The notes under the pieces are model-generated. The model had not been told where the DNA came from. It did not search any database and was given only the letters and a program-made list of their open reading frames with translations. Positions 24,744 through 35,835 of a DNA stretch of 64,000 nucleotides are shown here, in pieces. The stretch comes from Gyrodactylus bullatarudis. Its lineage: Eukaryota > Platyhelminthes > Monogenea > Gyrodactylidea > Gyrodactylidae. The stretch spans positions 110,985-174,984 of the forward strand of contig SSNU01000134.1 of NCBI GenBank assembly GCA_012064415.1. The letters are read 5' to 3'. How positions within the stretch are numbered: position 1 is the stretch's first letter; every line of letters begins with the position of its first letter. Both the position numbers and the translations under genes were made by a program.

Positions 24744-25479
24744 GGGGTATTTGCAAAATACCAAATTACAATCTTGTTTACTTTATTATATTGGTTTTGA
24801 GTGATATTTGTTTAGCAATTATGGGTACAATCTTGTAAAATCTTTTTTAGGTAGCTGATTAAGTTTTTTTCATGAGTGTTTTTATTCACGGCTATTCCTA
24901 AGTACTGATTTGTAATTACTCAAATTGAATCGAATTACAGTGAAAGTCCTAAAGATGTGATGTAGAGTTAATCCTCAAAAAAAAGAAAAAAATACGTGAA
25001 GTCAATAAAATAAAGTAAAAAATTTTTGCATTGAAAAACTAAGACCACTACTTCCAAGTAGTGAGTAATACCTCTTTAAGAATTCCTGATATTTTTAATC
25101 AATTCGGAAAATTAATTTGATTTAAATTCGAGTAAAAACAATCAGTACTCAGGTAAAGTCATGAATAAAAACATTCATGAAAAAACTTAATCAGCTACCA
25201 AAAACAGATTTTACAAGATTGTAACCATAATTGCTAAATAAATATCTCCCAGCACATGGAGGACCAACCATGACTGCAATTATTAAATTTCAACACAGGA
25301 AAAAGGGACCATAAATGCAATATTTAAAATTTTACATTGCAAAAAGAAACCAAAAATGAATTAAATTTCATGGGTCCTCAAATCTAATATAATAAAGTAA
25401 CCAAGATTGTAATTTGGCCTACCACTATCACCATATCTGCAAATGGGAAGGTCTGAGTCACCAATTTTGCAAATACCCC
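24744..25479. mobile_element. Palindromic MITE with 9-bp target duplication (Merlin-like)
   Basis: Ends are GGGGTATTTGCAAAA and its reverse complement. The flanking 9 bp are identical (AATCTGAAA at 24735-24743 and 25480-25488). The arms pair over much of their length (AATTACAATCTTG, TTACTTTATTATATT and GGTAGCTGATTAAG blocks), but the left arm lacks two internal pieces found in the right. The duplication length and G-start ends match the Merlin element at 17102. A fragment of the right arm recurs inverted at 45665-45818. No coding capacity. Confidence 0.85.
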
Positions 25480-25488
25480 AATCTGAAA

Positions 25489-26268
25489 TTCAGATTCTGT
25501 ACACTATTAAGAATAAAAGTATTAAAAGTAACAGATATATTTGATAAACCGTTAAATATTCAGTTTTATTCATGATAATTATTTAACTCTTGAAGTGAAT
25601 TAAATTCTATAATTTATTTGAAAAATTAAGTTAATTTGTGAATTTATCGTTCTTACAAAAATTTCTCTTTTAAATTAGAAACTCGAGAATAATGAAGATT
25701 TTTTTAAATCCAAGATGAAAGTGAAACTTTTAGAAAGATTTCTTCAAAATTGAATTTCATTCTAAAATGTCCTTAAATTATTTGACTGCTGTGTTTGCAT
25801 TGAAATCCTATCTATCGCTAAATGAACGTCATTATTACATGAACTTTTGTCCCTGTAATTATAAAACAGAATGGTTTTTAAAAAAGTCAGTAGTTAAATA
25901 AAAGTATTTACGAATGCATTCATAAAAATTAAGCTAGTATTTTCAAGTTAGAATACTAGTTGAAACATCAATAAAAAATAATCCGTAAACAAGAAACTTA
26001 AGCTTCAAATGAATGACAGAAAATTACCAGTGATTTTTCAGTGATTTCGGATTTCGGTAACAATAGTTGTCCTTATTAATCTTCAAGTAACCCAGTAATA
26101 AAACACGTGAAATCTTTTTTATTTAACAAGAATTCATTTTGCTTAACGAATTAGCAACTTTTTTAATCCACTGGACTAAGGAGAAATTTTATTCAGATTA
26201 ATTTTTACTATGCAATGAAATAGACGTGAATGTATGAAATTTAGTGTTGCTTCTTCTCAGTTTGAATT
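25489..26268. other. No feature seen
   Basis: AT-rich DNA without motif. Confidence 0.35.
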
Positions 26269-26610
26269 TAACCCTTCATGTCCCACTAATACAATACTTT
26301 CTCGAGCAACTGAAAGATACGTATCTAAGTATACTTAAAATAATTAGAAAGTGTTTTTTGAAAACCTATTTGCTGAGCCCTTAAAAAAATTAAATAACTT
26401 TCCATCATAAAATAAATAGCTGCTCGATATCTCTCATAGTTTTAGAGATGACTAGTTTTTAGCCAAAAAATGCCAATTTTCATCTCGATTATATTTTAAA
26501 TAGCATTCAAAAAAGAATTTAGATTCGGAATAAGCATAGGTATTTTGGTAAGGATTCAAATTTTCTAATTGGTGTGATAAAAAATAATTCAGACATGAAT
26601 CTATTTCTGT
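26269..26610. repeat. Decayed relative of the piggyBac-type MITE
   Basis: Begins TTAACCCTTCATGTCCCAC, close to the left end at 9419 (TTAACCCTCAAAGTCCCAC). Internal blocks such as GAGCAACT, ACATCTAAG-like sequence and GTGATAAAAAATAATTC recur in order. The right end is degraded and no second TTAA end with CCCT is visible. Confidence 0.5.
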
Positions 26611-27260
26611 ACCTCTCTCAGACTTTAGTCTTGAATCTAGTAATTATTATCGGTAGAAATTCAATAAAAATAATTTCTAATATAAAACTCAGAATAGTTT
26701 TAGTTTATTTGACTCATAAAATTTTACAAAAGCTGATTTCATAAGATTTCGTCCGAGTTTATTCCGAGTAAAGCTGAACCTGAAAAAATTTAATTGAACT
26801 AGCTTGTAAAAGCCAAAATAAAAATTTCATGTTGCATTCTTTAAAAATTCATGAAACATGTTTTATCCGTCATGTTAAATCTTTTTCAATGCGGAAAGTG
26901 GAATATTCATTAAATCAAGATATTATGTCAAGAATTCAATATGGTTTGGCCAATGTATGTTAAGAAATGATCTTTAATGTCGGATAAGATGAATGCTTTG
27001 TCAAATTTTAACCAAAAAAACATGGTTTTACAACAAAGACTTTTAATAAATTTTGAAAATTATCCGAGTTTTGGTAAGAAGTTAACAGGAATAAATTCAA
27101 AAAAAACTAGTGTAGTAATAATTGAGCGACTATTTGAGATGCGAAGATTAGGTTTCAAAATAGAATAATTCTTAAAAGGCGTTAATTCCTGTATAATGAA
27201 GGATTTTAATTTTCTTTTCTAAATTTTTGTACCTAGTTAAAAAGGCATAAAATAGATTTC
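26611..27260. other. No feature seen
   Basis: One chance 63-codon frame (26977-27168). No motif. Confidence 0.35.
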
Positions 27261-27342
27261 TTAACCCTCGCCCTGGAAGTTTGTGATTTTACACATTTCA
27301 TAAGTGGGATCTAAATGGACCCCTATACTTATTAATTTAAAC

Positions 27343-28086
27343 CTAATTGACATGAAGATGAGAATTTCCTATTTTTACAAAAAACTCAATATTTTTATCC
27401 AGAAAGTCAGGAAAAAATTTATTTTTGGATTCCCCTATGAAATGAGCTGATTAGTTTTGAATAGAAAAAAAATTTCTGAAAAAAATTTAATCTGACCAAA
27501 GTTGAGCAGTTTTTTGAATTTCGGAAATGTTTCAAATTTCCACTTTTTCAACTTTCAAATCCAAAATTTTTATCGATTTCAAAGATTTGAAGCAGTTAAA
27601 TATTGATATTCAGGATCAAAATTAGACGAAGATTTCGAATTTGGCCGTAGAATTTGAGAGAAAATTACTCTTTCCAAGAAAAAGTTCAATCTCTATATTT
27701 TGGATCATTTTCCCTCGTGATTATTGAAAAATTCAAATGGTTCGATTTCCCACCGCAATGACGAATTTCTGTGAATTCTTACACGCAAATTCGAAATCTT
27801 CGTCTAATTTTGATCCTGAATATCAATATTTAACTGCTTCAAATCTTTGAAATCGATAAAAATTTTGGATTTGAAAGTTGAAAAAGTGGAAATTTGAAAC
27901 ATTTCCGAAATTCAAAAAACTGCTCAACTTTGGTCAGATTAAATTTTTTTCAGAAATTTTTTTTCTATTCAAAACTAATCAGCTCATTTCATAGTGGAAT
28001 CCAAAAATAAATTTTTTCCTGACTTTCTGGATAAAAATATTGAGTTTTTTGTAAAAATAGGAAATTCTCATCTTCATGTCAACTAG
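27343..28086. mobile_element. Palindromic foldback element, subtype B
   Basis: Arms of about 300 bp (27343-27645 and 27786-28086) around a ~140-bp loop. The left end is CTAATTGACATGAAGATG. The right end, reverse-complemented, is CTAGTTGACATGAAGATG. The arms are near-identical, so the copy is relatively young. The interior differs from subtype A at 4555 but the ends are the same. Confidence 0.85.
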
Positions 28087-28129
28087 CTTTAGAAAAAGAT
28101 ATAAAAATACTAAAATATTACACCTGACA

Positions 28130-28510
28130 ATATAAATTTCAAGAAATTCTAAACAAATCAAGAAATAGGGATTTTTAAGTGTTTTTCTGCATGATTTACA
28201 GTCGATTGATATTTTAACATCTTTGGTTCTAGGACAAAAGAAGCATCTTCCTTTCTTAGGTGTTATTTCAGAACCAAGATCGTTATTGACTATTCTAGTT
28301 TGTCATCTTTTGGCACCAATATTTTCTTCCTGCTTTGATTCCACTCCCATCAACTGATATTCTTCATGCGCATCTTTTAGTATTTTGATTATCTAGCCCT
28401 TTTATGGAATGAAAAACAGGCATTATAGACTGTCATATCGAGGATATTCCAAAATACTGATAGATCTTTCGCCTTTGGTTTTGTTATAGCATTCGATCAT
28501 TTTTGGTTTG
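28130..28510 (-). pseudogene. piggyBac transposase C-terminal remnant
   Basis: Minus-strand translation in shifting frames gives FWNILDMTVYNACFSFHKR, the family block that follows the last catalytic region. After it comes a cysteine-rich tail RCFFCPRTKDVKISIDCKSC, typical of the C-terminal zinc-binding domain. Stops and frameshifts separate the pieces and the catalytic core is gone. It lies inside TTAA-flanked ends, which confirms the assignment. Confidence 0.75.
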
Positions 28511-28688
28511 GATCAAGTGTCATCAGTCAGTTGATGGAGGGTAGAAAGCATCAAGTTTGGTTTATTTATTTTCGGCCGTAATGTAGAATTGATATTGGGC
28601 CATCAAATGTATACCAATATTATCAAGATGTATCTTTGTGGTTTGAAAAGAAGGCGACAGAAAACTATGGTTCCAGGGCGAGGGTTAA

Positions 28689-29519
28689 TTAGTAAAATAA
28701 GCTATCATCGAGGGAGAAAATATAGGTTGAACATTTTTTATAGAAAAAAAGATGTTTCGACTCTAACTTTTTAAACTAAGGAAACGTCTGGCATTTATTT
28801 TTTACATGTCTCTGGAATGAAAACAAAATGGTTTTGATTAGGTTATATTATTTGGACATTTAAAAATTATACTTCAAGCTGTTTCTTTTGTAATTTGTAT
28901 TGGGTTTTTACAAATGAATAAAAATCAACCTTGAAGAAGAAATCTATGAAAATTATATTTTTAGTTTCGGCCTCTATTTTCTTACATCAAAGAAATTTAT
29001 TTCCTTAAAGTGAATCAATAACGCCTTCTTTTTCACGTGGGCTTCAAAGATAGAGACTCTCTATTAGAGAGGTAGAAGTAAAACCAGTAGAGATTATCTC
29101 AGCACTCCGCAGTTTACGAGAATTCTTTAAAAATTTATTTCACACGATTGAAAGAAACCATATTTTTTTGGAGAAATATTGATACTTGGTGATAGAATGT
29201 TTAGGGATTGTTGAAATAAATTCATAGAAACATCTTGTATGAAATATAGAAGAAATTAGACCTGTAATAGTTCTTTAATCCATAAATATTTAATCAATGA
29301 TTCTAACAAAAAAAAATGATTGATCAAATAAATTTGTTTTTCTAATTAGAAAAAAATAAATTATAATTGAGAATCATCAGAAGACAACATAGTCAGGCAG
29401 ATAGCGAACAACGTTATAAACAAATTATAATTCATTTAAAAATTATTAGAGCACCTCCTTTTGAGAAACCTATGTTATTCGATAGTAGTACGATAATATC
29501 TATATAATTAAAATCAAAG
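28689..29519. other. Mostly featureless; short match to the 12.7-kb inverted repeat
   Basis: About 29374-29415 matches the Gln/Ser-rich coding tail of the inverted repeat at 12731-13224. Nothing else recognised. Confidence 0.4.
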
Positions 29520-29735
29520 GCCCTATTTTTTGATCCCATTTCCTCCTAAACTACAAGTCCGCTTATCACAATTTTTTCACCACTAAAAATTTTTTTCTGT
29601 ATTCATTAGGCTATTTTATTTTTCTTTAAACCACAAGATCTTTGAGTAAATTAGGATCAAAGACGACCAATAAGATTGCATATCTTAGTCTATTCTGATT
29701 GGCCTTTCAAATTGTTCAATCAACTCGAGTATCCA
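29520..29735 (+). repeat. Direct repeat F, copy 1
   Basis: Pairs with 30540-30755 in the same orientation. Shared blocks are CCTAAACTA, CACAATTTTTTCACCA, TAGGCTATTTTA, GAGTAAATTAGGATCAAA, ACGACCAAT and TATTCTGATTGG. The pair lies about 1 kb apart, upstream of the Helitron. CCAAT and ATTGG pentamers are frequent here. Could be divergent long terminal repeats or a tandem duplication. Confidence 0.65.
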
Positions 29736-30539
29736 GTACATATTTCATTCAGAAAGTGAGTCAACTTTTGATTTTAATCATTCAAAACTCCATTATCTAA
29801 TTTTCAACCCACTTATCAAAACTCCAAATACCATTAACAAACTCCGATTTGAACCTAACCCATCTCAATCTGTAAGATCAATTAGCTATGAGTTACACTA
29901 TTACGATAACTATTGATATAAAAGCCAATAGATTTTATTTGAGCTTTGTTTTTGAGATTATTAGTGTATCATTCCTATCTCATAATTGGTTTTACAGTAA
30001 AACTTTTACTTGAAGATACTAAATGGTAATTTCTTTGAAATTATTCACCATTCCAATGTTCTAAATGATTATAAAATACATCTCTCAGATACTCAAACAT
30101 TAGATCAACCAAATGCTCATTTCTATTTCTGATGATCATGGCCTTGTGAGGGTAAAATTTAAAATTAAACTGTGAAGGTCAAGAATACTTTAATCCTAAA
30201 ATATTATGATTTTAATTTAGTTCTTGCTCAATCATGAATACTGTAAAAAGTTTTTACTAAAAATCAAATTAGGATTGTTCTCGCGTGTAAAATAATCTTT
30301 TTATCTTATCCCCTTCAAATCCAAACTCAGAAACATAATTAGCTTGATAAGAATAATCTATCTGATGAATACCCATCTCGAAAAAAAATTATGTAAGCCC
30401 CTTTAAAATCTAATTTTTGGAAACAAGATTAGTCTGATAAGCCTAATTTACCGAAATAAAAAAATCCGTTGTCTGGTCACTTATCAGTTATTAGGGCTTT
30501 TTATATCTATGTATCAAACTCATCTTTATAATTAAAAAT
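29736..30539. other. Spacer between direct repeats F
   Basis: AT-rich, several CCAAT/ATTGG pentamers, no coding frame. Confidence 0.35.
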
Positions 30540-30755
30540 CAAACCTATATTTTGTGTACCACTTTGCGCCTAAACTATAATTCCGAAATTCACAATTTTT
30601 TCACCAGAATTTTTTTTGTGTGTAATAGGCTATTTTAATTTCGTCTAACTTATCAGATCACCGAGTAAATTAGGATCAAACACGACCAATCAAAATCATT
30701 ACAAAGCTTTATTCTGATTGGTTGTTTGCGCCCCAATACACTATTTTATTGTATG
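30540..30755 (+). repeat. Direct repeat F, copy 2
   Basis: Counterpart of 29520-29735, with the same order of blocks ending in TTTATTCTGATTGGTTG. Confidence 0.65.
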
Positions 30756-31746
30756 CATGTTTCTCAAAGGGTATGCCTAATACATTGCATTGCCACATAA
30801 TTTTAATAAACCTTGCTTTAATTCGATTGGTCCTATTATGTTTATTAATTAATCATCACAGCCCATTGCTTGTCAATCGTTCTTCACGTTAGTTTGGTTC
30901 TGTTCATTTTTATGATATTCATCTCTGTTATATCATTATTTAGTTTTCACAATCGAACAGCTTTAACTTTGGGTATGTCAGTACAATTCATCTTACAAAT
31001 AGCTCAAGTTAACGCAATGTAAACGACTGCTTCTTAAAAATTGTGAGTTGTGCAATATTACTTATACCCTATGCATCCTTGAAACAATTCTTTTTCAGCT
31101 TTTCAAATTCAAATTCTTAACTTCTATTGGTCATTCATCCTTCGAATCCTTTCAATCAATAAGCTGTGAGTTAATTTGTTATTCGATTATTTAAGATTTA
31201 AGTTCAGTCTACCAACTTTGAGTTCATTTCGTGTTAGATTTTCTTTCTGACCTTCAGAAACACAACTAAAGATTTTCTATATTATGCAATTAGTTTATAT
31301 ATTTTGAAAGTTAAGATTAATGTAATTAATAATTCAACATGCATAAACGACCTAGGACTCGAAATTATTAAAAAATGTCCGAATAGCCTATTTATTAACT
31401 ATAGAATTATTAACTTTTTTTATTTAGTATTTATTCCCTATCAGACACAACTGATTAAATATTGTTTACCCAAGCCTTTATCATATCACATTTTTATATC
31501 CAGACTTCATCTACCCCGTTAAGAGGAATTACTTTTTTTTAATATTTTGCATTCTTTTATGTAATGAATGGTATCTATACTGTCTCATTGAAAGTCGAGG
31601 TATTCATAGTTACTCATGTTTATCTGTTTCTTTATTTTAATCAATCTTTATTTTCAATGTTGTGATAAACTATGCTATGGGGGCTTTTAATTATTCGTCT
31701 AATATGGTATTCAATCACAAATGATTTTAAAATTTTCAGCATCAAG
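30756..31746. other. Probable 5' region of the Helitron
   Basis: No coding frame with a motif. An acceptor-like ATTTTCAG at 31733-31740 lies just before the Helitron ATG at 31747, so an untranslated first exon upstream is possible. CCAAT-type pentamers are frequent. Confidence 0.35.
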
Positions 31747-34190
31747 ATGACACGTAGAAAAAATATAGGCCGTCTTCCTAAACGTAGACGCACTAATTCT
31801 AATTTCCAAATATACAGATCAGCTTATTCTTATGAGCCTGATATAGATTTTTCTCAATATTCTAATATTGAATCTATGGATAAAGTTTGTCCTTATTGTA
31901 ATGCTCTGACTTTTCCAAAAGAACCTAAAGGTATATGTTGTGCTTCAGGTAAAGTTAAGGTAGCTCTTTTGCCTCCACCTCTTGAACCTTTAAAATCTTT
32001 ACTTCAAAATGCAAAATCAGAATCAAAACATTTCCTGAAAAATTTTCTAAAATATAATTCATGCTTTCAAATGACATCTTTCGGTGCAGATTTTAGTCTA
32101 AATGAGTTTTCACCAACATTTCGAGTTAAAGATCAAATATATCATCGAATAGGCTCTTTATTACCTGCAGAAAATGAGTCAGCAAAATTTCTTCAAATAT
32201 ATTTTGTTGGAGATGAAGTTGAAAAACTTAATACTAGGCTTTCTATAGTTCCATTAGTTAAAGTAGAAATCCTCCAAGATTTACAGAATCTCTTCACTAC
32301 ACTCTTCTTCATGCTGACTACACTCCTTCTGGTGAACATCCACTCAGGTATAATACACCAACAGTTAATGAAGTAGCAATAGTTATCCAAGGCGATCAAT
32401 TTAAATCTAGAGATATAATATTGCACTGTAGAGACGACCAGTTGAAGCGAGTCAATGAGAACCATCGGTCTTACTATGCCCTGCAATACCCACTAATATT
32501 TTGGTAAGGCTCTGATATCTCAATATTCCTTTATTCGACCCTAAACAAGATCGCTTTACGGAAAAGACTTGCTCACCTATGCATTGCATAGTATGCAATA
32601 TTATTCGTCAATGATTATGACTAAAAGAAATTCTCAACTATTTGCTTGATTAACGCCATCTATTTCTACAGTTTTTAGTCGACTTATATGCAAAAATTGA
32701 AGCCCAACGCTTATCGTTCATAAGAATGAATCAGAATAAACTTCGTTCAGAGTAATACATCCATTTAAGAGACGCCATAATTAATGAAGAAAATCTTAAT
32801 AATATTGGTCGCATAACGATTCTTCCTTCTTCATTATCGGTAGTCCTAGAAATATGCACAAGATGCTTTTGATTATGTACGTACTTATGGTAGGGCTGAT
32901 CTTTTTATTACTTTCACTTGCAATCCTTATTGGGAAGAGATCAGAGATAATCTTTGTGATGGTCAAAATTCCTATGATCGTTATGATATAATTGGGAATG
33001 TTTCTTGCTGGATGTATTCAATTGAATGGCAAAAAAGAGGTCTTCCACATGCCCATATAATGATATGGCTCGCGGAAAGATTTATCCATGTGATATCGAT
33101 AAAATCCTATCTGCTGAAATTCCTGATTGAATGCTAGATCCAATTTTATACCAAGTAGTCACTAAAATGGGTTGTTCCCTATTCTCCTTTAATATCCAAA
33201 ATTTTCCAATCTCATATAAATTTTGAGTATTGCAATTCAGTAAAGTCAATTAAATATAGGGTTATTCACCATGTTAGTATCAATTTTTAAATTATTTTCA
33301 CGAATAGTATAATAGACCGGTATTATTTTCCAAAGTAGTATCATTTTTTTTAATTTCCCATTACAGTATCAATAATTAAAATTATTTCAAAAACAGTATA
33401 ATATACCAATACATATTTTCAGAATTAGTATTAATTTGAAGAAGCATAACTATAATCAGATCAATTTCGAAAAAAAAGATTTATTCGTTTAAAAGTCAGC
33501 AAAATTAAACAAATACAGTTTATAGAAATCATAATAAGATTTTCTCGGCTACTGAGCAGCCATTAGACTCCTATTCTATTGACATTGACCAATTAAACAA
33601 TGTTAAACAATGAGACCATGATTAAAATAACAATGTAGTTCATTTTATTTGACATCTTGTTTGTTTTCTTTTTAATAGCTGTTAGAAAACATTGTTTAAT
33701 TGGTCAATGTCAATAGAATAGGAGTCTAATGGCTGCTCAGTAGCCGAGAAAATCTTATTATGATTTCTATAAACTGTATTTGTTTAATTTTGCTGACTTT
33801 TAAACGAATAAATCTTTTTTTTCGAAATTGATCTGATTATAGTTATGCTTCTTCAAATTAATACTAATTCTGAAAATATGTATTGGTATATTATACTGTT
33901 TTTGAAATAATTTTAATTATTGATACTGTAATGGAAAATTAAAAAAAATGATACTACTTTGGAAAATAATACCGGTCTATTATACTATTCGTGAAAATAA
34001 TTAAAAAATTGATACTAACATGGTGAATAACCCTTAAATATATTTGCAAGTATGTAAATAAAGGCAGTGATATGTCTGTCTTTAGTATCAACCTACGCGA
34101 AGAAAATTAATATGATGAGGTTTAACAGCAATGAGGCTGTATGGCGTATTTAGATTTGATGCTGACGTTACAAATATGATTTTCTTAGCT
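31747..34190 (+). pseudogene. Helitron Rep/helicase protein, N-terminal part, broken
   Basis: Family blocks appear in order across shifting frames. First CPYCNALTFPKEPKGICCAS-GKV and a block with YNSCFQMTSFGAD, YHRIGSLLP and FLQIYFVGD (31747-32330). Next EVAIVIQGD, HRSYYALQYPLIFW (32370-32505), then YGRADLFITFTCNPYW (about 32890) and the HUH nickase motif in WQKRGLPHAHIMIW (about 33030). After the MITE come KYVNKGSDMSVF and NSNEAVWRI (34043-34170). Rolling-circle transposases of this kind nick with the HUH/Tyr active site. Several frameshifts and stops, plus the MITE at 33259-34033, inactivate it. The helicase domain is absent, and 34193 onward is another repeat. The ATG at 31747 is preferred to 31672 because the basic start MTRRKN fits. 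Confidence 0.85.
33259..34033. mobile_element. Palindromic MITE inserted in the Helitron, 9-bp duplication
   Basis: The left end is GGGTTATTCACCATGTTAG and the right end is its reverse complement. The arms (33259-33600 and about 33690-34033) are near-identical around a ~100-bp loop. Flanking TTAAATATA occurs at 33250-33258 and 34034-34042. Removing the element and one duplication restores the Helitron reading VKSIKYICKYVNKGSD. The 9-bp duplication and GGG ends match the Merlin elements of this window, suggesting a non-autonomous relative. Noncoding. Confidence 0.92.
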
Positions 34191-34192
34191 AT

Positions 34193-34580
34193 TTTTTTAT
34201 TTCGAACCAAATAAATGATATCTCAGAAAGAGGGATAGATAAAGATCAATTTGGGAAGAAAAATAATTTTTTCCGATCAAGATCAGATCTCAGATCCTGG
34301 ATCAAAAACAGGATTGAAAAAATATTTTAAAATAAATTCATCACAAAAAGTTTATCTGACAAGTTAGAGATTTCTAACCTAATAAATCAGAATTTTTGAG
34401 GAAATTTGACCCTTACTCGTGTGATCGACCCAGGAAATTGGATCAGACCAAGAAGAAAAAGAATTTTTTTCAACCCTGACTTGTTGATCGAAGATTATTC
34501 TGGATTCCGCTCTCGAAAAAACCAGTAAAGTGAAATTTTTTTTCTTAAATCAGGTTTACTTTCAAGTATTTTGATTTTAT
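34193..34580. repeat. Dispersed repeat A, copy 2
   Basis: Counterpart of 478-800, with the same block order and slightly longer. It replaces the Helitron sequence from about 34190, so one element truncates the other. Confidence 0.65.
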
Positions 34581-34679
34581 TTCATATATAAATTTTTTCT
34601 TTTCATTAGTTTTCATTCCAAAAAAAATTGAAATTCAATGGTATTTTTGTTCTTAAAAAATAAATAGAGAAAAGCATAC

Positions 34680-35612
34680 TTATGAGTAAATATACAAATT
34701 AATGAAAATTGATTTTTAATCAAAAATAAAAATTCATTTCTGTCTTTAGACCACTTCGAAGCCCATGATAAATTACGTTTTTTAATTTAAAATTCAATAT
34801 TAGGCTGTTTGAATCCCAGTTTTCTATCTTAATTTTCACAATAGACTTTCAACAAAATTTATCCGATAAGTGAATTAAGTTTTCACAGAATTCAGATCAG
34901 GGTTTTAGCTTGAAAGTTTTTATGAGTAGTGAGCCTGTTTTTTCTAAACAAGCTTACAGTCTAAAGAGATTAAAGAAAAAATTACAGCAGCTGAAGACGA
35001 TGAGTTCACAGCCAGATAATTTGAAGCCTGTTTTTATTTCTTCTCTGAAAAAATTTCGATGTCTTTTGGCATCTATTGACGCTTTCAGCAATTATTTATT
35101 TCTTAATCTCTCATATTGTGAAGATTCTTGATATTTTCAAGCCGAGTTAAAATTAATCAACAAATGCTGATTACAAACGTTAATTCAGTTATATTTTATA
35201 AGTGTTGAAAATTAAAATTTAAACAAAAAGTAATTGAAAACCATTTTTTGTTTTAAAACAATAAATTTTAATTTTATGAACTTGAATAAAATTAGTGATT
35301 CTGAAAATTTGCTCTAAAAATTTAATGAGAAAATCTTTTTGAAGAATTTTTTCATTAATTAACACAACTTCTGATGGTCTTTTGATTTCTCTGAAAAAAA
35401 CTTTTTGTTATTGTCCTTGTCCCCAGAACAAAATTTTTCACAATTTTGAAGGTCTCTAAAATTTTAAATTATGGATCTTCAGATCACAAAATTTCTTAAT
35501 CTTTAATTTAATTTCTTATTTTTATTTTTTGCCTTCAATTCTGTTGAAAAATGAATAGTTTCTATGTTTCGGCATATGTGAAGACTATTTCCAGAACAGC
35601 TTTATAGCAACT
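34680..35612 (+). repeat. Dispersed repeat E, plus copy, with a conserved short ORF
   Basis: Matches 61650-62585 in reverse orientation over nearly its whole length. Within it 34910-35131 encodes 73 residues (from MKVFMSSEPVF). The other copy encodes a similar peptide (SSLKKFR/SSLRKFR, IDAFSNYL/IEAFSNYL) broken by a stop, so the peptide is probably ancestral. The end, GAAGACTATTTCCAGAACA, leads in the other copy into an integrase relic. Here it is cut by the foldback arm at 35617. The function is not known. It may be the amino-terminal or regulatory part of the integrase-bearing element. Confidence 0.7.
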
Positions 35613-35616
35613 ACAC

Positions 35617-35835
35617 CTAGTTAATATGAAGATGGGAATTTATGGTTTGTACAAAATTCTCCATTTTTTCATCAAGAAATCGAATTTGATCAAGATTTTT
35701 TGGAATCTAGATCATGAGGCACTCTTTCACGACATGGAGAAAAAAACAATTTTTAAGGAAAATACGGCAAATTTGATATCTTGAAGTAGCGCCAAATTCC
35801 CATTATTTTGAACTTTGAGTTGAAAATTTTTGTTG
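35617..35835 (+). repeat. Left arm of the foldback family abutting a Tigger-like transposase
   Basis: CTAGTTAATATGAAGATGGG start, then the same blocks as the left arm at 4555 up to GAACTTTGAGTTGAAAATTT. No matching right arm is found downstream. The transposase frame begins inside this arm, so the hairpin elements may be derived from such a transposon, or a hairpin may have inserted next to it. Confidence 0.75.

Larger units (their letters stand above)
27265..28684 (-). mobile_element. piggyBac relic interrupted by a foldback element
   Basis: The ends CCCTCGCCCTGGAA (27265) and its exact reverse complement (28671-28684) are bounded by TTAA at 27261-27264 and 28685-28688. The interior keeps a minus-strand transposase C-terminus (28130-28510) and a 744-bp hairpin element. 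At least two events are recorded: piggyBac insertion, then foldback insertion and decay. Confidence 0.85.
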
